Part shown: positions 34,552 to 43,240 of the stretch, in pieces | Position numbering within the stretch: position 1 is the stretch's first letter | How the letters are laid out: each line of letters starts with the position of its first letter | Assembly: GCA_965215705.1 (NCBI GenBank) | Contig: CBDCEE010000003.1 | Span: 124,001 to 188,000, forward strand | Source: JAAXPZ01 sp965215705 | Lineage (GTDB): Bacteria; Campylobacterota; Campylobacteria; Campylobacterales; Sulfurovaceae | Reading direction: 5' to 3' | DNA: 64,000 bases | Made by a program: the position numbers and the translations under genes | Notes under the pieces: model-generated | Told to the model about the DNA's origin: nothing | Databases searched by the model: none | Seen by the model: only the letters and a program-made list of their open reading frames with translations

Positions 34552-35916
34552 CTAAGGTGACTCAGTATCCATATTTTTGGAATCATAAAGAAGATAATCT
34601 ATTCGGGACATAAGGCTTAGGTGCGTATCCTCTTCTCTGAACTGGGTTACACCAAAACTGCAACTCAGTGAGATATGATGTGTAAATGGGGCCTTTCTAA
34701 TCAAGAGATCTAGATTTTCAGAAAGCTTTTGGGCATAGACTTCTGTGGTATTTGGCAGGATAATAATAAACTCATCTCCTCCCCATCTACAGAAAGTATC
34801 GCTTGTCCGAATATGCTCTGAGACAAGTGTTGCCAGCTCTTTCAATATCGTATCCCCTACTTTATGCCCATAGATATCATTGATATGTTTGAATCCATCT
34901 ATATCAAAAAAGATAAGACTTAATGCCAAACCATGTCTTCTATACAAGGCTATCTCTTTATCCAGAGTACTATCAAACATGTATCGATTGCAAACAGAAG
35001 TTAGCGTATCAATAGTCACCAGCCTCTCTAACTCTTTTGTCGTTTTATTTTTTCTGGATATCTCCTTTTTTAGAAGATATAACCATGCCATAAAAAATAA
35101 AAATAGAATACCACTACCGATAAGTAAAGCATAAAAGTATTTACGAGATATCTTCTCTTCATATCGAAGTGTGATCCACTTTTTATTGATCTCATCTTTT
35201 TCTTTTGTACTGATGGTATCAATGGCTTTGTTGATCAGTGGCAGTAGCGCTGCATAATCTTTCCTGACCATAATACTTAGCGAAAAATATGGACGGATAC
35301 TTCCAGATATTTTAAGGTTAGGGAAGGCATGTCTGTTTAGTTTGTAAGCAACCACAGGCAGTATACCAATAGTAGCAAAAGCTTTACTGTCATTGACCTG
35401 CTTGAGGGCTTCATCAATCGATCCAACATATTTCAGATGAAGGAGGGGATAGTGCTTTTTGAGTATATCAACGGTGGTATAATTTTTTCCGACTACAATC
35501 GTCTTGTCTCTAAGTAAATTGATATCGTCTATAAATCCTGTATCATTCTTTGTCACTATCACTATAGGATAACGTGCATAGGGCTTAGAAAATACAGCAT
35601 ATTGTGATCTCTTCTGCGTATTTTGTGCTGCAATCGTTATATCTGCAGTATGGTTTTTGATAGAGGCGAGTACCTCTGTCCAATTTTTTGCTAGGCTACA
35701 ATGGCTTTTGATATCTAATTTATTTTCTATGAGATACCAATAGTCGAGACCTATACCTGTAAGTTTATTATTCTCTACAAGGTTAAAAGGTGCCCATTCT
35801 CCTGTGGAAATACATTTGAGTGGGGATTTATTAGTGACAGGCATCTCTGCTGTAGAGAGAGGGGTAGCATGGGAAAAAGTAAGTAACAACAGGAATAGTA
35901 GTATCATTTTTTTCAT
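34552..35916 (-). CDS. Diguanylate cyclase with periplasmic solute-binding sensor domain
   Basis: A 454-residue sensor enzyme. A signal peptide is followed by a bacterial extracellular solute-binding family 3 domain (~35-255; KCISTGEWAPFNLVENNKLTGIGLD), one membrane helix (YFYALLIGSGILFLFFMAWLYLL) and a GGDEF domain with an intact RWGGDEF active site. It should make c-di-GMP in response to a small ligand such as an amino acid. No clear I-site RxxD is seen four residues before the active site. It faces mtaB end to end and lies next to another c-di-GMP gene. Confidence 0.9.
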   Translation of the reverse strand: MKKMILLFLLLLTFSHATPLSTAEMPVTNKSPLKCISTGEWAPFNLVENNKLTGIGLDYWYLIENKLDIKSHCSLAKNWTEVLASIKNHTADITIAAQNTQKRSQYAVFSKPYARYPIVIVTKNDTGFIDDINLLRDKTIVVGKNYTTVDILKKHYPLLHLKYVGSIDEALKQVNDSKAFATIGILPVVAYKLNRHAFPNLKISGSIRPYFSLSIMVRKDYAALLPLINKAIDTISTKEKDEINKKWITLRYEEKISRKYFYALLIGSGILFLFFMAWLYLLKKEISRKNKTTKELERLVTIDTLTSVCNRYMFDSTLDKEIALYRRHGLALSLIFFDIDGFKHINDIYGHKVGDTILKELATLVSEHIRTSDTFCRWGGDEFIIILPNTTEVYAQKLSENLDLLIRKAPFTHHISLSCSFGVTQFREEDTHLSLMSRIDYLLYDSKNMDTESP

Positions 35917-36020
35917 CTTTTGACACCTCTACTTGTCAAAATACACACAATTAATTATAAGAATTATTAATTTTATTTAAAAATGCTTAAAAGAATACTG
36001 AAAAAAGAGTGTAGATCTTG

Positions 36021-38036
36021 TTATTTGTGTAGATATTTTTGTATAAAGTCTTCAAATGATAGGGGCTTGTCTAAGAGGAATCCCTGATAAATAAGATCGT
36101 GATCTATCTCCAAGAGTAGCTCTTTTTGTTTGACCTCTTCTATGCCTTCTACGACAATATCATATTTGAAGTGTCTTCCAATATCCAATATCGTTCTGAT
36201 CAATACAATATCATCCGGTCTGTATTGGATATCTTTTATGAATTCTCTGTCTATTTTGAGTGTATCAAATGAGAGTTTCTTCAGGTAGGAAAGAGAAGAG
36301 TACCCCACACCAAAGTCATCAATAGCACAATGGATACCTTCTCTCTTGAGAGCCGTGATGATATCCTGCGTACCTTCAAAATTATCGATAATAGACCGCT
36401 CTGTAATCTCTATCATAATTTCATTGGTTTGGATATAGTATTTATCTAAAATAGATAATAATTCATCTACAAAATGATTGACCAGTAATTGCCGTGCATC
36501 TACATTGACGGAAATATATCTGAGGTTCCACAATCCTTCTTTCTTTAGTTTTAGTATCTCTTTGCATACCTCTTCTATGACCCACCAGGTAATATCAGAG
36601 ATGGCGCCTGTTTCAATCGCTGTAGGTATAAAGTTACTAGGCGCCAAAAGCCCAAGTTTCGGATGCTCCCATCGGATTAAGCATTCTGCAGCGATGAGAG
36701 TATCATTCTGAATTGAAGCAAGAGGTTGTAAGTAGAGCTTTAGTTGATCATACTGGATAGCGAAAGAGAGATCATGCTGTAGCACAAAGAGATCCTTTCT
36801 CTCTTTGTCAAGTTCAAGATCATAATAGGAGATATGATTGTTACGATTTTTTTTGGCTTGATACATTGCTATATCAGCATGTCGTATAATCTCTTCAATA
36901 TCTAGATTTTTAGGTGCTATCACAACAATACCTATGCTGGTTTGCATGGAAAGGTTGATACCGTTGAGTACAAAAGGCTTTGCAAATACTTCCTTTATTC
37001 TACGGATACATGCTTCAGAAATGTTCTCTAAATCTCGCATTTCTTTTGTTGCAAATGGTGACAACACAATAAATTCATCTCCACCCAGCCTGCTAATGAT
37101 ATATCCCTCTTTAGTCAGTAGCATGAGGCGATTTGAGATAGAGATCAGAAGCTCGTCTCCAGCCTTATGTCCAAGAGAATCATTGATATATTTGAACTTA
37201 TTGAGATCAAGATAGAAGAGAAGAGAATAAAAGGTTTGATGCTTTTCCTGCTGGATAAAGGTACCCATATACTCTTTGAGCCCTCTTCGATTCAATAATG
37301 ATGTCAAGTGATCATGTACTGCATTGAATTTAAGCTTTTTCAGGGCGGTATGCTCTTTTGTTTTATCATTGATGATACCTACGGCACCTATACTATGACC
37401 ATGTTCATCATTGAAAGGAAAACAGATAATCTCTACCCATAATTCTAAGCCCTTTTTGGAACAATAGGGACCATGATATACCTGAGAACCACTGTCCAAA
37501 GCATTTTTCATAGTTTGCAGTGCCCGATTATCAGGGAGGGAGGCTATATTTAAGCCGATGATCTCTTTTCTTGAAGAATTGAAAAGCTGAAGAAGTGCAC
37601 TGTTGGCATCAATGATCTCCAGTTCGGAGCTATAAGAAAAGATTGCCATGGGGGCTTCCTGTACAAAGCTGTAGATCAGGTTTTGTTTTTCTTTTAGTGC
37701 CTGCTGTACTTTATCGATCTGTGTTTTTTGTTGGATTATTTTTTGTTCTTGCCGGAGACTTTGTACCGTAAGGAGTACTTTACTTCCAATATAGGTAAGC
37801 ATGACCATAGAGATAAACCAGTAGGTAGGTGTACCATATGTCATCAGTGCCACAATTAAGGGAAGAATGATAACGATAGAGTATTGGATACTCAGGCGAT
37901 GGTCTATCGCAAAAGAGGTACTTGCCCCGCTGGAGAGGCTTAAAAGAAGCACAATAATAAAGAGATGATGCTCAATATTAGTATCATAAGGGAGTGTAAG
38001 GATCCCAAGGATACCAAAGAGAAAGGCTGTTAACAA
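36021..38036 (-). CDS. PAS-GGDEF-EAL c-di-GMP turnover protein (downstream part of frameshifted gene)
   Basis: 671 codons beginning at a TTG that is probably not a real start. It contains four hydrophobic helices, a PAS domain (~115-230), a GGDEF domain with RLGGDEF, and an EAL domain reading AAECLIRW instead of EAL. The phosphodiesterase residues look intact: EITERS, IDDFGVGYSS, KIDREF, VVEGIE and YQGFLLDKP. Upstream, the 106-codon frame at 38030-38323 continues the same protein: one extra T in the T4 run at 38035-38038 would join GAF to LTAFLFG and give ~767 residues with a six-helix membrane sensor. It is therefore frameshifted, or the sequence has an error. Confidence 0.85.
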   Translation of the reverse strand: MLTAFLFGILGILTLPYDTNIEHHLFIIVLLLSLSSGASTSFAIDHRLSIQYSIVIILPLIVALMTYGTPTYWFISMVMLTYIGSKVLLTVQSLRQEQKIIQQKTQIDKVQQALKEKQNLIYSFVQEAPMAIFSYSSELEIIDANSALLQLFNSSRKEIIGLNIASLPDNRALQTMKNALDSGSQVYHGPYCSKKGLELWVEIICFPFNDEHGHSIGAVGIINDKTKEHTALKKLKFNAVHDHLTSLLNRRGLKEYMGTFIQQEKHQTFYSLLFYLDLNKFKYINDSLGHKAGDELLISISNRLMLLTKEGYIISRLGGDEFIVLSPFATKEMRDLENISEACIRRIKEVFAKPFVLNGINLSMQTSIGIVVIAPKNLDIEEIIRHADIAMYQAKKNRNNHISYYDLELDKERKDLFVLQHDLSFAIQYDQLKLYLQPLASIQNDTLIAAECLIRWEHPKLGLLAPSNFIPTAIETGAISDITWWVIEEVCKEILKLKKEGLWNLRYISVNVDARQLLVNHFVDELLSILDKYYIQTNEIMIEITERSIIDNFEGTQDIITALKREGIHCAIDDFGVGYSSLSYLKKLSFDTLKIDREFIKDIQYRPDDIVLIRTILDIGRHFKYDIVVEGIEEVKQKELLLEIDHDLIYQGFLLDKPLSFEDFIQKYLHK

Positions 38037-38323
38037 AATGCCCCTAAAGTAAAGTTTTTATACCAGGCTTCCAATGTGTACTTAGTATACTCTTTTTTAA
38101 ATAGAATAATGAAGTAAAGTCTATACGTAAGTAAAATCAATAAGAGAGAATTCCATAGAATAATACTAGTGCCTAGTACAGGGAATAATATGTAAGAGAT
38201 TGACAGACTCAATAGCCCAACCAAGATAAGACTTTTTTCAGAGATGGTATAGAGATTATCTACAAAACCAAAATTGATATTCGGTGGCTTGATAAGGTCA
38301 GTTGCTTCTTTTAGGATACTCAT
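38030..38323 (-). pseudogene. N-terminal membrane fragment of the PAS-GGDEF-EAL gene
   Basis: 97 codons (MSILKEATDLIKPPNINF to FTLGAFC) with two hydrophobic helices, ending in a stop 7 nt inside the next frame. On its own it makes no known domain, but it supplies the missing start of the downstream c-di-GMP protein. A perfect TATAAT lies exactly 6 nt before the ATG at 38323, supporting this start and a leaderless transcript. Confidence 0.7.
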
Positions 38324-38329
38324 ATGCTC

Positions 38330-38335
38330 ATTATA
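38330..38335 (-). promoter_or_regulatory. -10 box TATAAT, predicted leaderless start of c-di-GMP gene
   Basis: TATAAT on the minus strand with the 6-nt spacer GAGCAT before the ATG at 38323. Transcription should begin at the ATG. Confidence 0.5.
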
Positions 38336-38350
38336 CAGAAATATAGTCAA

Positions 38351-38539
38351 TTACCAAAAACGTAGAAAAACCCCTATCATAAGAGAGAGACATATGGTTA
38401 TAGCAAAGAGTAGGGGATTATGCCACTTCTCAGAGACTGCTGTCTGCTTTTCTATCCAAGCCACTATCTTCATAGCGGGGAAGATCATAAACAGCAGCAT
38501 AACGACACTGAAGACTAAAGTGAGGACAATATCTATCAT
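38351..38539 (-). CDS. Small membrane protein
   Basis: A 62-residue protein with two hydrophobic helices (IVLTLVFSVVMLLFMIFPAM and LLFAITICLSLMIGVFL) around a short polar loop. No family recognised. It follows the next gene upstream on the minus strand by only 3 nt, so it is probably co-translated with it. Coding status rests on membrane-protein composition and operon spacing. Confidence 0.5.
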   Translation of the reverse strand: MIDIVLTLVFSVVMLLFMIFPAMKIVAWIEKQTAVSEKWHNPLLFAITICLSLMIGVFLRFW

Positions 38540-38542
38540 GTC

Positions 38543-38917
38543 CTATATACCATAAAATGTATGGATGAAGCTAAGCTCTTGTTTATTTTCAAGGGGGATA
38601 GTTTTGACTGTAGTACCATTATTATCTTGGATAGTGAGTGACATGTTTTGTACCTTTAGGTGGGTACTCCCCCATGTTTTTTCTAAAGCCTCCAACCTAT
38701 GAAATACCTCCATGTTGTTTGGCTTTTCTTTAAATGACTCATTCTCTTTGCTCATGATCTGCAGCCCACCGAAACGTTTGTCCAGATAGTAGGGGCTATA
38801 TGGTTTGATCAGCTGATAGATACGTTCATTTTTTGGAACAGGTTTACTCTGAATATAGGCACTGATACCAAAAAAGATAAAACCCAGACCCAAGGCGATA
38901 AAAAGTATTTTTTTCAT
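38543..38917 (-). CDS. Hypothetical membrane-anchored periplasmic protein
   Basis: A 124-residue protein with one N-terminal helix (ILFIALGLGFIFFGISAYI) and a polar periplasmic part that includes YQLIKPYSPYYLDKRFGGLQI. No domain recognised. The frame is open to 38989, but the ATG at 38917 begins the signal-like sequence MKKILFIAL and is the natural start; its RBS is weak. It heads a two-gene unit with the small membrane protein. Confidence 0.6.
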   Translation of the reverse strand: MKKILFIALGLGFIFFGISAYIQSKPVPKNERIYQLIKPYSPYYLDKRFGGLQIMSKENESFKEKPNNMEVFHRLEALEKTWGSTHLKVQNMSLTIQDNNGTTVKTIPLENKQELSFIHTFYGI

Positions 38918-39041
38918 AATAGACACCACTCTTACTAATTTTTTGTTAGTATAAGTAGTTTTGATTAAAAATACCTTGACAGGTATCAATACGCTTTATG
39001 CTAGGCTATGCTACTATACTTTTTAAAAAGGTACTGAACAT

Positions 39042-39407
39042 ATGCAAAAGTTTTTTATTTTAGAGGCTGGTTATCTACTGATAGGGCTCTTTATATTGGG
39101 TATTACATTTTTTGTCAGTACAAGACCGTTCATGGCTAAGGGTGGATATAAGAAAGCACTAGGTATTACGGCATTTATTCTTGCTCTATTTATCGGTGCA
39201 CATTATTACATCACCACATCGAGAATGATTGAAGTAAGAACGGCTTTTGAACAGGATAAACCTATTATATGTGAGAGTAGAATGTTAAGAAAAGTGGCAC
39301 AATCTGTAATTATTCAAAAATCAAAAGAGTGGACCATGGATGGTGATCTGTTTGTCTCACCCAACTACTCTAGACCTTTTCATAGTGCTCGTTGCATCGT
39401 AAAGTAG
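39042..39407 (+). CDS. Hypothetical membrane protein
   Basis: A 121-residue protein with two hydrophobic helices (ILEAGYLLIGLFILGITFFV, ALGITAFILALFIGAHYYI) and a C-terminal ~55-residue polar domain containing two Cys (ICESR and ARCIVK) that could pair if periplasmic. No family recognised. It ends 59 nt before the Crp/Fnr box of the nitric oxide reductase operon and is on the same strand but is probably a separate unit. Confidence 0.6.
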   Translation: MQKFFILEAGYLLIGLFILGITFFVSTRPFMAKGGYKKALGITAFILALFIGAHYYITTSRMIEVRTAFEQDKPIICESRMLRKVAQSVIIQKSKEWTMDGDLFVSPNYSRPFHSARCIVK

Positions 39408-39466
39408 CGGCACTTCTCTTTCTGGTCTATTAAATTTCAGACTAATTTCCTCGTTTTTCTCTTTCC

Positions 39467-39480
39467 TTGACTTGTGTCAA
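39467..39480 (+). promoter_or_regulatory. Crp/Fnr-type operator of the nor operon
   Basis: The perfect palindrome TTGACTTGTGTCAA fits the Crp/Fnr consensus TTGA-N6-TCAA. A -10-like CATAAT lies at 39503-39508, so the site centre falls at about -41 from the expected start, the class II activator position. This suggests activation by an NO- or oxygen-responsive Crp/Fnr protein. Confidence 0.7.
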
Positions 39481-39572
39481 CTCAATCTAACAGAGATATT
39501 GTCATAATACCCTTATGCTTTGTAAGTGTCTGTCATAGATGTTTTGCAGCAGAAAATATTCAAAGGGGTTCC

Positions 39573-39917
39573 ATGGAGCAGTTATACTTTAGACCAGAGA
39601 TAGCGCCGGATCAGTTCCTGCCTATCTTTATCGTCTCTACATTGGTTCTGCTTTTTGGGGTAGGGTATGCGGCGATCATCACCCTCTCTAAAATGGGGTT
39701 TTTCTCCAAAAAATGGCACCCCGTTGGATATTTGATGTGGGCATTGCAAGCATATAGTCTATATGAACTTTCTGTACTCATCCAGAGTAGTCATTTTACC
39801 AGTAAGGTATTGATGGTGACGATGGTTGCGTATCTTTTTATCCCTCATCTCTATTTTTATTTGATAGAAGAGTCGGAAAAACGATATGAAAATTCAGATA
39901 GTTCAACACAACAATAA
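39573..39917 (+). CDS. Small membrane protein preceding norC
   Basis: A 114-residue protein with three predicted helices (FLPIFIVSTLVLLFGVGYAA, GYLMWALQAYSLYELSVLI, VLMVTMVAYLFIPHLYFYL). No domain recognised. The frame opens at 39474, but AAAGGGG precedes the ATG at 39573 and the Crp/Fnr box would otherwise lie inside the gene. It lies 14 nt before norC and downstream of the operon promoter, so it is the first gene of the nor operon. It may help assemble or anchor the NorCB complex; inference from position. Confidence 0.72.
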   Translation: MEQLYFRPEIAPDQFLPIFIVSTLVLLFGVGYAAIITLSKMGFFSKKWHPVGYLMWALQAYSLYELSVLIQSSHFTSKVLMVTMVAYLFIPHLYFYLIEESEKRYENSDSSTQQ

Positions 39918-39931
39918 ACAAAGGAGGAGAC

Positions 39932-40594
39932 ATGGCTAAGGAAAATCTTTCCGTCTGGACCAGTATACCGTTCTGGCGAAGGTCAGCAGCATGGGTTACA
40001 GGATTTGCATCAATACTGCTTATCTGGCTGACTTTTGACACAATGGGTCAGATTAGTATGGGTACAGATGCAGATTTGAAAAAGGGGATCACTAAAAGGG
40101 TTCCGGCAGCAACAGTGATCAATTATCATATTGATTACAAAATGAGTACAAAAAGAGGGCACGAGGTGCCAGTCATTGGTAAAAAAGAGAAATTCTTTGG
40201 ACGTGACGACTGGTCACCAGAAGAGGCACAGGCACTATTGCACTTGGGAAAACTTACTTCTCAAGCAAAAAATTGTATGAACTGCCATACGCTTTTAGGA
40301 AATGGCGCATACTATGCACCAGACCTAACTAAAGCATGGTTGGATCCAAGCTGGGAAGCTTTGGGATTCTTCGGAAAACCTACCAAAGAAGAGGGAATTG
40401 CTCACTTTTTGCAGCATCCATCTGAGAATGGTGTACATACGAGAAGAATGCCTAACCTGAATATCACGCCTGAAGAGGCAAAAGGTTTGGTAGCATTCCT
40501 CAAGCACATGAGTAGTATTGATACCAATGGTTTCCCTAGAAACTTCTCTAAAACGGTAGATCAATTCAAAGCAGGAGGCACCAATGCTCACTAG
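39932..40594 (+). CDS. norC: Nitric oxide reductase cytochrome c subunit
   Basis: A 220-residue membrane-anchored cytochrome c that passes electrons to NorB. An N-terminal helix (SAAWVTGFASILLIWLTF) anchors it. The heme c site is CMNCH at 115-119 inside the NorC-typical segment NCHTLLGNGAYYAPDLTK, and the likely axial Met lies in RRMPNLNIT near residue 172. RBS AAAGGAGGA is strong. It overlaps the norB start ATG at 40584 by 11 nt. Presence of a separate NorC marks the cNOR type, reducing 2 NO to N2O. Confidence 0.93.
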   Translation: MAKENLSVWTSIPFWRRSAAWVTGFASILLIWLTFDTMGQISMGTDADLKKGITKRVPAATVINYHIDYKMSTKRGHEVPVIGKKEKFFGRDDWSPEEAQALLHLGKLTSQAKNCMNCHTLLGNGAYYAPDLTKAWLDPSWEALGFFGKPTKEEGIAHFLQHPSENGVHTRRMPNLNITPEEAKGLVAFLKHMSSIDTNGFPRNFSKTVDQFKAGGTNAH

Positions 40595-42020
40595 TATCAA
40601 AACAAATCACTTGACCAACAAGTGGTCAAAGACTCGGTATGATGTACTTTAGGGTAGCGATTATTCTCTTTGGTGCACAGCTTTTGATGGGGCTTATTGC
40701 TGCGATACAGTTCTTGTATCCAGGATTCCTTTTTGAACTGTTTGACTTTTCCGTTGCCAGAATGGTGCATATCAATGCACTGGTTGTCTGGATGCTTTAT
40801 GCGATGATAGGATCTGTTTATTATATGCTGACTGATGAGACAGAGCATGAGGGTGTTGCTATGGGACTCGGCAAGCTAGGCTTCTGGGTACTGACATTGG
40901 CAGTCACCATTGTGGTGCTCGTCTATATCTTTATTCAGATAGGGCCTGGTAACGAAACGACGATCTGGTTGATCAACGAAGGCCGTGAGTATATCGAGGC
41001 ACCTAGATGGGCAGATATCGGTATCGTTGTCGTAGTACTTATTTTCTATTGGAATGTCTTTGCTACATTTATGGCAGGTAAGAAAACGGGCATCATGCAA
41101 GTTATGGTTGCAAACCTTCTCGCCCTAGCTGGTCTCTATCTCGCAGGTATGTTCTTTACAGACAATATCTCTATGGATCAGTACTGGTGGTGGTGGGTAA
41201 TACACCTGTGGGTTGAAGCGACGTGGGAAGTATTTGTAGGAACACTCGCAGCCTATGCCTTGATCAAAATCATCGGTGCCAAGCGTGAAGTGGTTGAGAT
41301 GTGGCTATGGATCGAAGTATTGATGCTCTTTGGATCTGGTATCTTAGGATTGGGTCACCACTATTTCTGGATCGGTACGCCTGAGTACTGGTGGGAGATC
41401 GGTGCACTCTTCTCGGCACTAGAGCCTGTACCACTGATCGCTATGTTCGTACATGTCCTCTATGACTGGGGTAAAGAGCAAGGTGCCAATCAGGTGTCAG
41501 AGAAACAGTCAAAAATAACCCTGCTATGGCATGGTTGGTGACGAATGCATTTGGTAACTTCTTGGGTGCTGGTATCTGGGGCTTCTTCCATACGCTGCCA
41601 CAGGTCAATATCTATACACACGGTACACAGTTTACCGCGGCGCATGGTCACTTGGCATTTTTTGGTGCCTATGCGACAATTCTTAATCGGCATGATGTAT
41701 GTTGGGCTGCAAGGTGCATATGGTATCAAAGACAATGAAAGTCAAACTTCAATTCCAAGATGGCGACTCTTCTTGATCACCTTTGGTGTGGTCGGCATGA
41801 CTAGTTGCCTTGACAATCGCGGGTTATGAGCAGGTACTCGTAGAGAGAGCTGAGCTGGGTGGCTGGATGGAATGCATTCTTTACAGCACAGGATCTTCCT
41901 TGGTATGTACAGGCACAACTCTGGAGAGCAATTATGGGCGTGGTAACACTTGTTGGATTTGTGTATCTAGTGCTTGACCTTCTCACCATTGGTAAGCGAG
42001 CCAAAGCAGCAGAGGCGTAA
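40584..42020 (+). pseudogene. norB: Nitric oxide reductase large subunit, disrupted by five single-base indels
   Basis: Joined frames give a ~477-residue NorB starting MLTSIKTNHLTNKW at 40584 and ending GKRAKAAEA at 42020. All heme and FeB ligands are visible: ARMVHINAL, WVIHLWVEATWE, LGHHYFWIG and TAAHGHLAFFGAYATI. The frame changes at an extra G near 40636, a missing A in the run 41511-41515, an extra T near 41683, an extra base near 41803 and an extra A near 41867; net change is +3. Residues between the breaks are well conserved and have no stop codons. It is either a very recent pseudogene or a locally poor sequence; the intact norC and downstream gene favour caution. Confidence 0.85.
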
Positions 42021-42052
42021 GCCTCTCTTTAACAATAATATAAGGAGAAAAG

Positions 42053-42202
42053 ATGCTAGTTGAATCGTTTACAGATGTGGTACCAAGCTTTTTTGGTATG
42101 CTTAATCAAGGACCACTTACTCTGACTATCTTTTTGCATACGGTGATTATCTTACCTATGTTCTGGATCTATGCCAGCGAGAAAAAGAAGCTTAACAAGT
42201 AA
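42053..42202 (+). CDS. 49-residue membrane peptide of the nor operon
   Basis: ATG with a strong RBS (AAGGAGAAA, 32 nt after norB) and 49 codons: MLVESFTDVVPSFFGMLNQG, then PLTLTIFLHTVIILPMFWIY, then ASEKKKLNK. It has one membrane helix and a positively charged end, predicted inside. Too short for usual gene callers. Its place directly after norB suggests a small structural or assembly subunit, comparable to the small helix subunits of heme-copper oxidases; this is inference. Confidence 0.7.
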   Translation: MLVESFTDVVPSFFGMLNQGPLTLTIFLHTVIILPMFWIYASEKKKLNK

Positions 42203-42212
42203 GTTTTATAGC

Positions 42213-42235
42213 TTCCCCCGATTTTTTTGGGGGAA
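42213..42235. terminator. Stem-loop at end of nor operon
   Basis: Inverted repeat TTCCCCC / GGGGGAA around a T-rich loop, 11 nt after the small peptide gene. No T-tract follows the stem, so intrinsic termination is uncertain, but the place is right. Confidence 0.5.
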
Positions 42236-42331
42236 ACACTGCACGCTTTTATTTATCCCACTTTTATTTTACTACTTCCGCTATAATCACCTATTATGAG
42301 AGGTATCCTATACTTCATGATGGAGAGCATT

Positions 42332-43153
42332 ATGCATACACAACCCGTTATTATTATCACTGGATGTTCCACCGGTATTGGCCTGGAGACAGCCAACTAT
42401 CTGAGAGAGAGATTTGTGACTGTCTATCCCACTGCACGCAATCCTAAGGATGTAGAGAGGCTTCGAGCGCTGGGTTTTGATGCGATGCAGTTGGATGTCA
42501 CTGTTCCTGAGCAGATAGCATCTGTGATAGAAACCGTATTGGACAAAGAAGCACAGATCGATATCTGGTTCAACAATGCCGGATATGGACAGGTAGGTGC
42601 GATAGAGGATATACATACAGAGGTCCTTCGAGAACAGTTTGAGACCAATGTATTTGGGCTGCATGAGTGCACAAGGCAGATACTGCCAATCATGCGGGAG
42701 CAAGGATTTGGCAAGATCATTCAGCACAGCTCTGTGCTTGGGATCACTTCGCTTTTTGGTCGAGGTGCGTACAATGCCAGCAAATATGCTATAGAGGGAT
42801 TGACCGATACGCTACGACTGGAACTGCAGGGTAGCCGTATCTATCCTGTATTGCTCAATACGGGTCCAGTCACAAGTAAGTTTCGGGAGACTGCGATCAA
42901 GATGTTGGAGAAAAATGTAGATATAGAGTACTCATACCACAGAGCCAGATATCGAGCCAGTATCGCAGGTACAGCCAAAAAGGTACCTTTCAATGAGGAG
43001 GCAGAGGCTGTAGCGTCGGTGGTACACAAAATTATCTTGGCACAGCAGCCGCAACCACGGTACTATATCACCAAAGCGACCTATCTACTGGGATATGCCA
43101 AAAGAGTACTGAGTACAGCTTGGCTGGACAAACTCTTGTTGAAAATTGGGTAA
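42332..43153 (+). CDS. Short-chain dehydrogenase/reductase
   Basis: A 273-residue SDR of the classical type. The cofactor motif TGCSTGIG lies near the N-terminus, NNAGYGQVG near residue 87, and the catalytic residues are Ser in IQHSSVLG and YNASK (Tyr-x-x-x-Lys). The TARNP after the second strand suggests NADP. The substrate is unknown; relatives are often annotated as oxidoreductases of lipids or steroids. The frame opens at 42296 behind a TATAAT, but GGAGAG before the ATG at 42332 and the family N-terminus favour the later start. Confidence 0.85.
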   Translation: MHTQPVIIITGCSTGIGLETANYLRERFVTVYPTARNPKDVERLRALGFDAMQLDVTVPEQIASVIETVLDKEAQIDIWFNNAGYGQVGAIEDIHTEVLREQFETNVFGLHECTRQILPIMREQGFGKIIQHSSVLGITSLFGRGAYNASKYAIEGLTDTLRLELQGSRIYPVLLNTGPVTSKFRETAIKMLEKNVDIEYSYHRARYRASIAGTAKKVPFNEEAEAVASVVHKIILAQQPQPRYYITKATYLLGYAKRVLSTAWLDKLLLKIG

Positions 43154-43240
43154 CACCAGCAAATACAATTTTACTTTAATTGGGTATAAGCCTATTTGGC
43201 TACTATATCAAAAATATTAACCCCGATGAAGGACAGAGAA

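Noticed and set aside
40584..42020. Programmed frameshifting in norB
   Set aside because: Five shift sites in both directions, without slippery heptamers or stimulating structures, do not fit programmed frameshifting.
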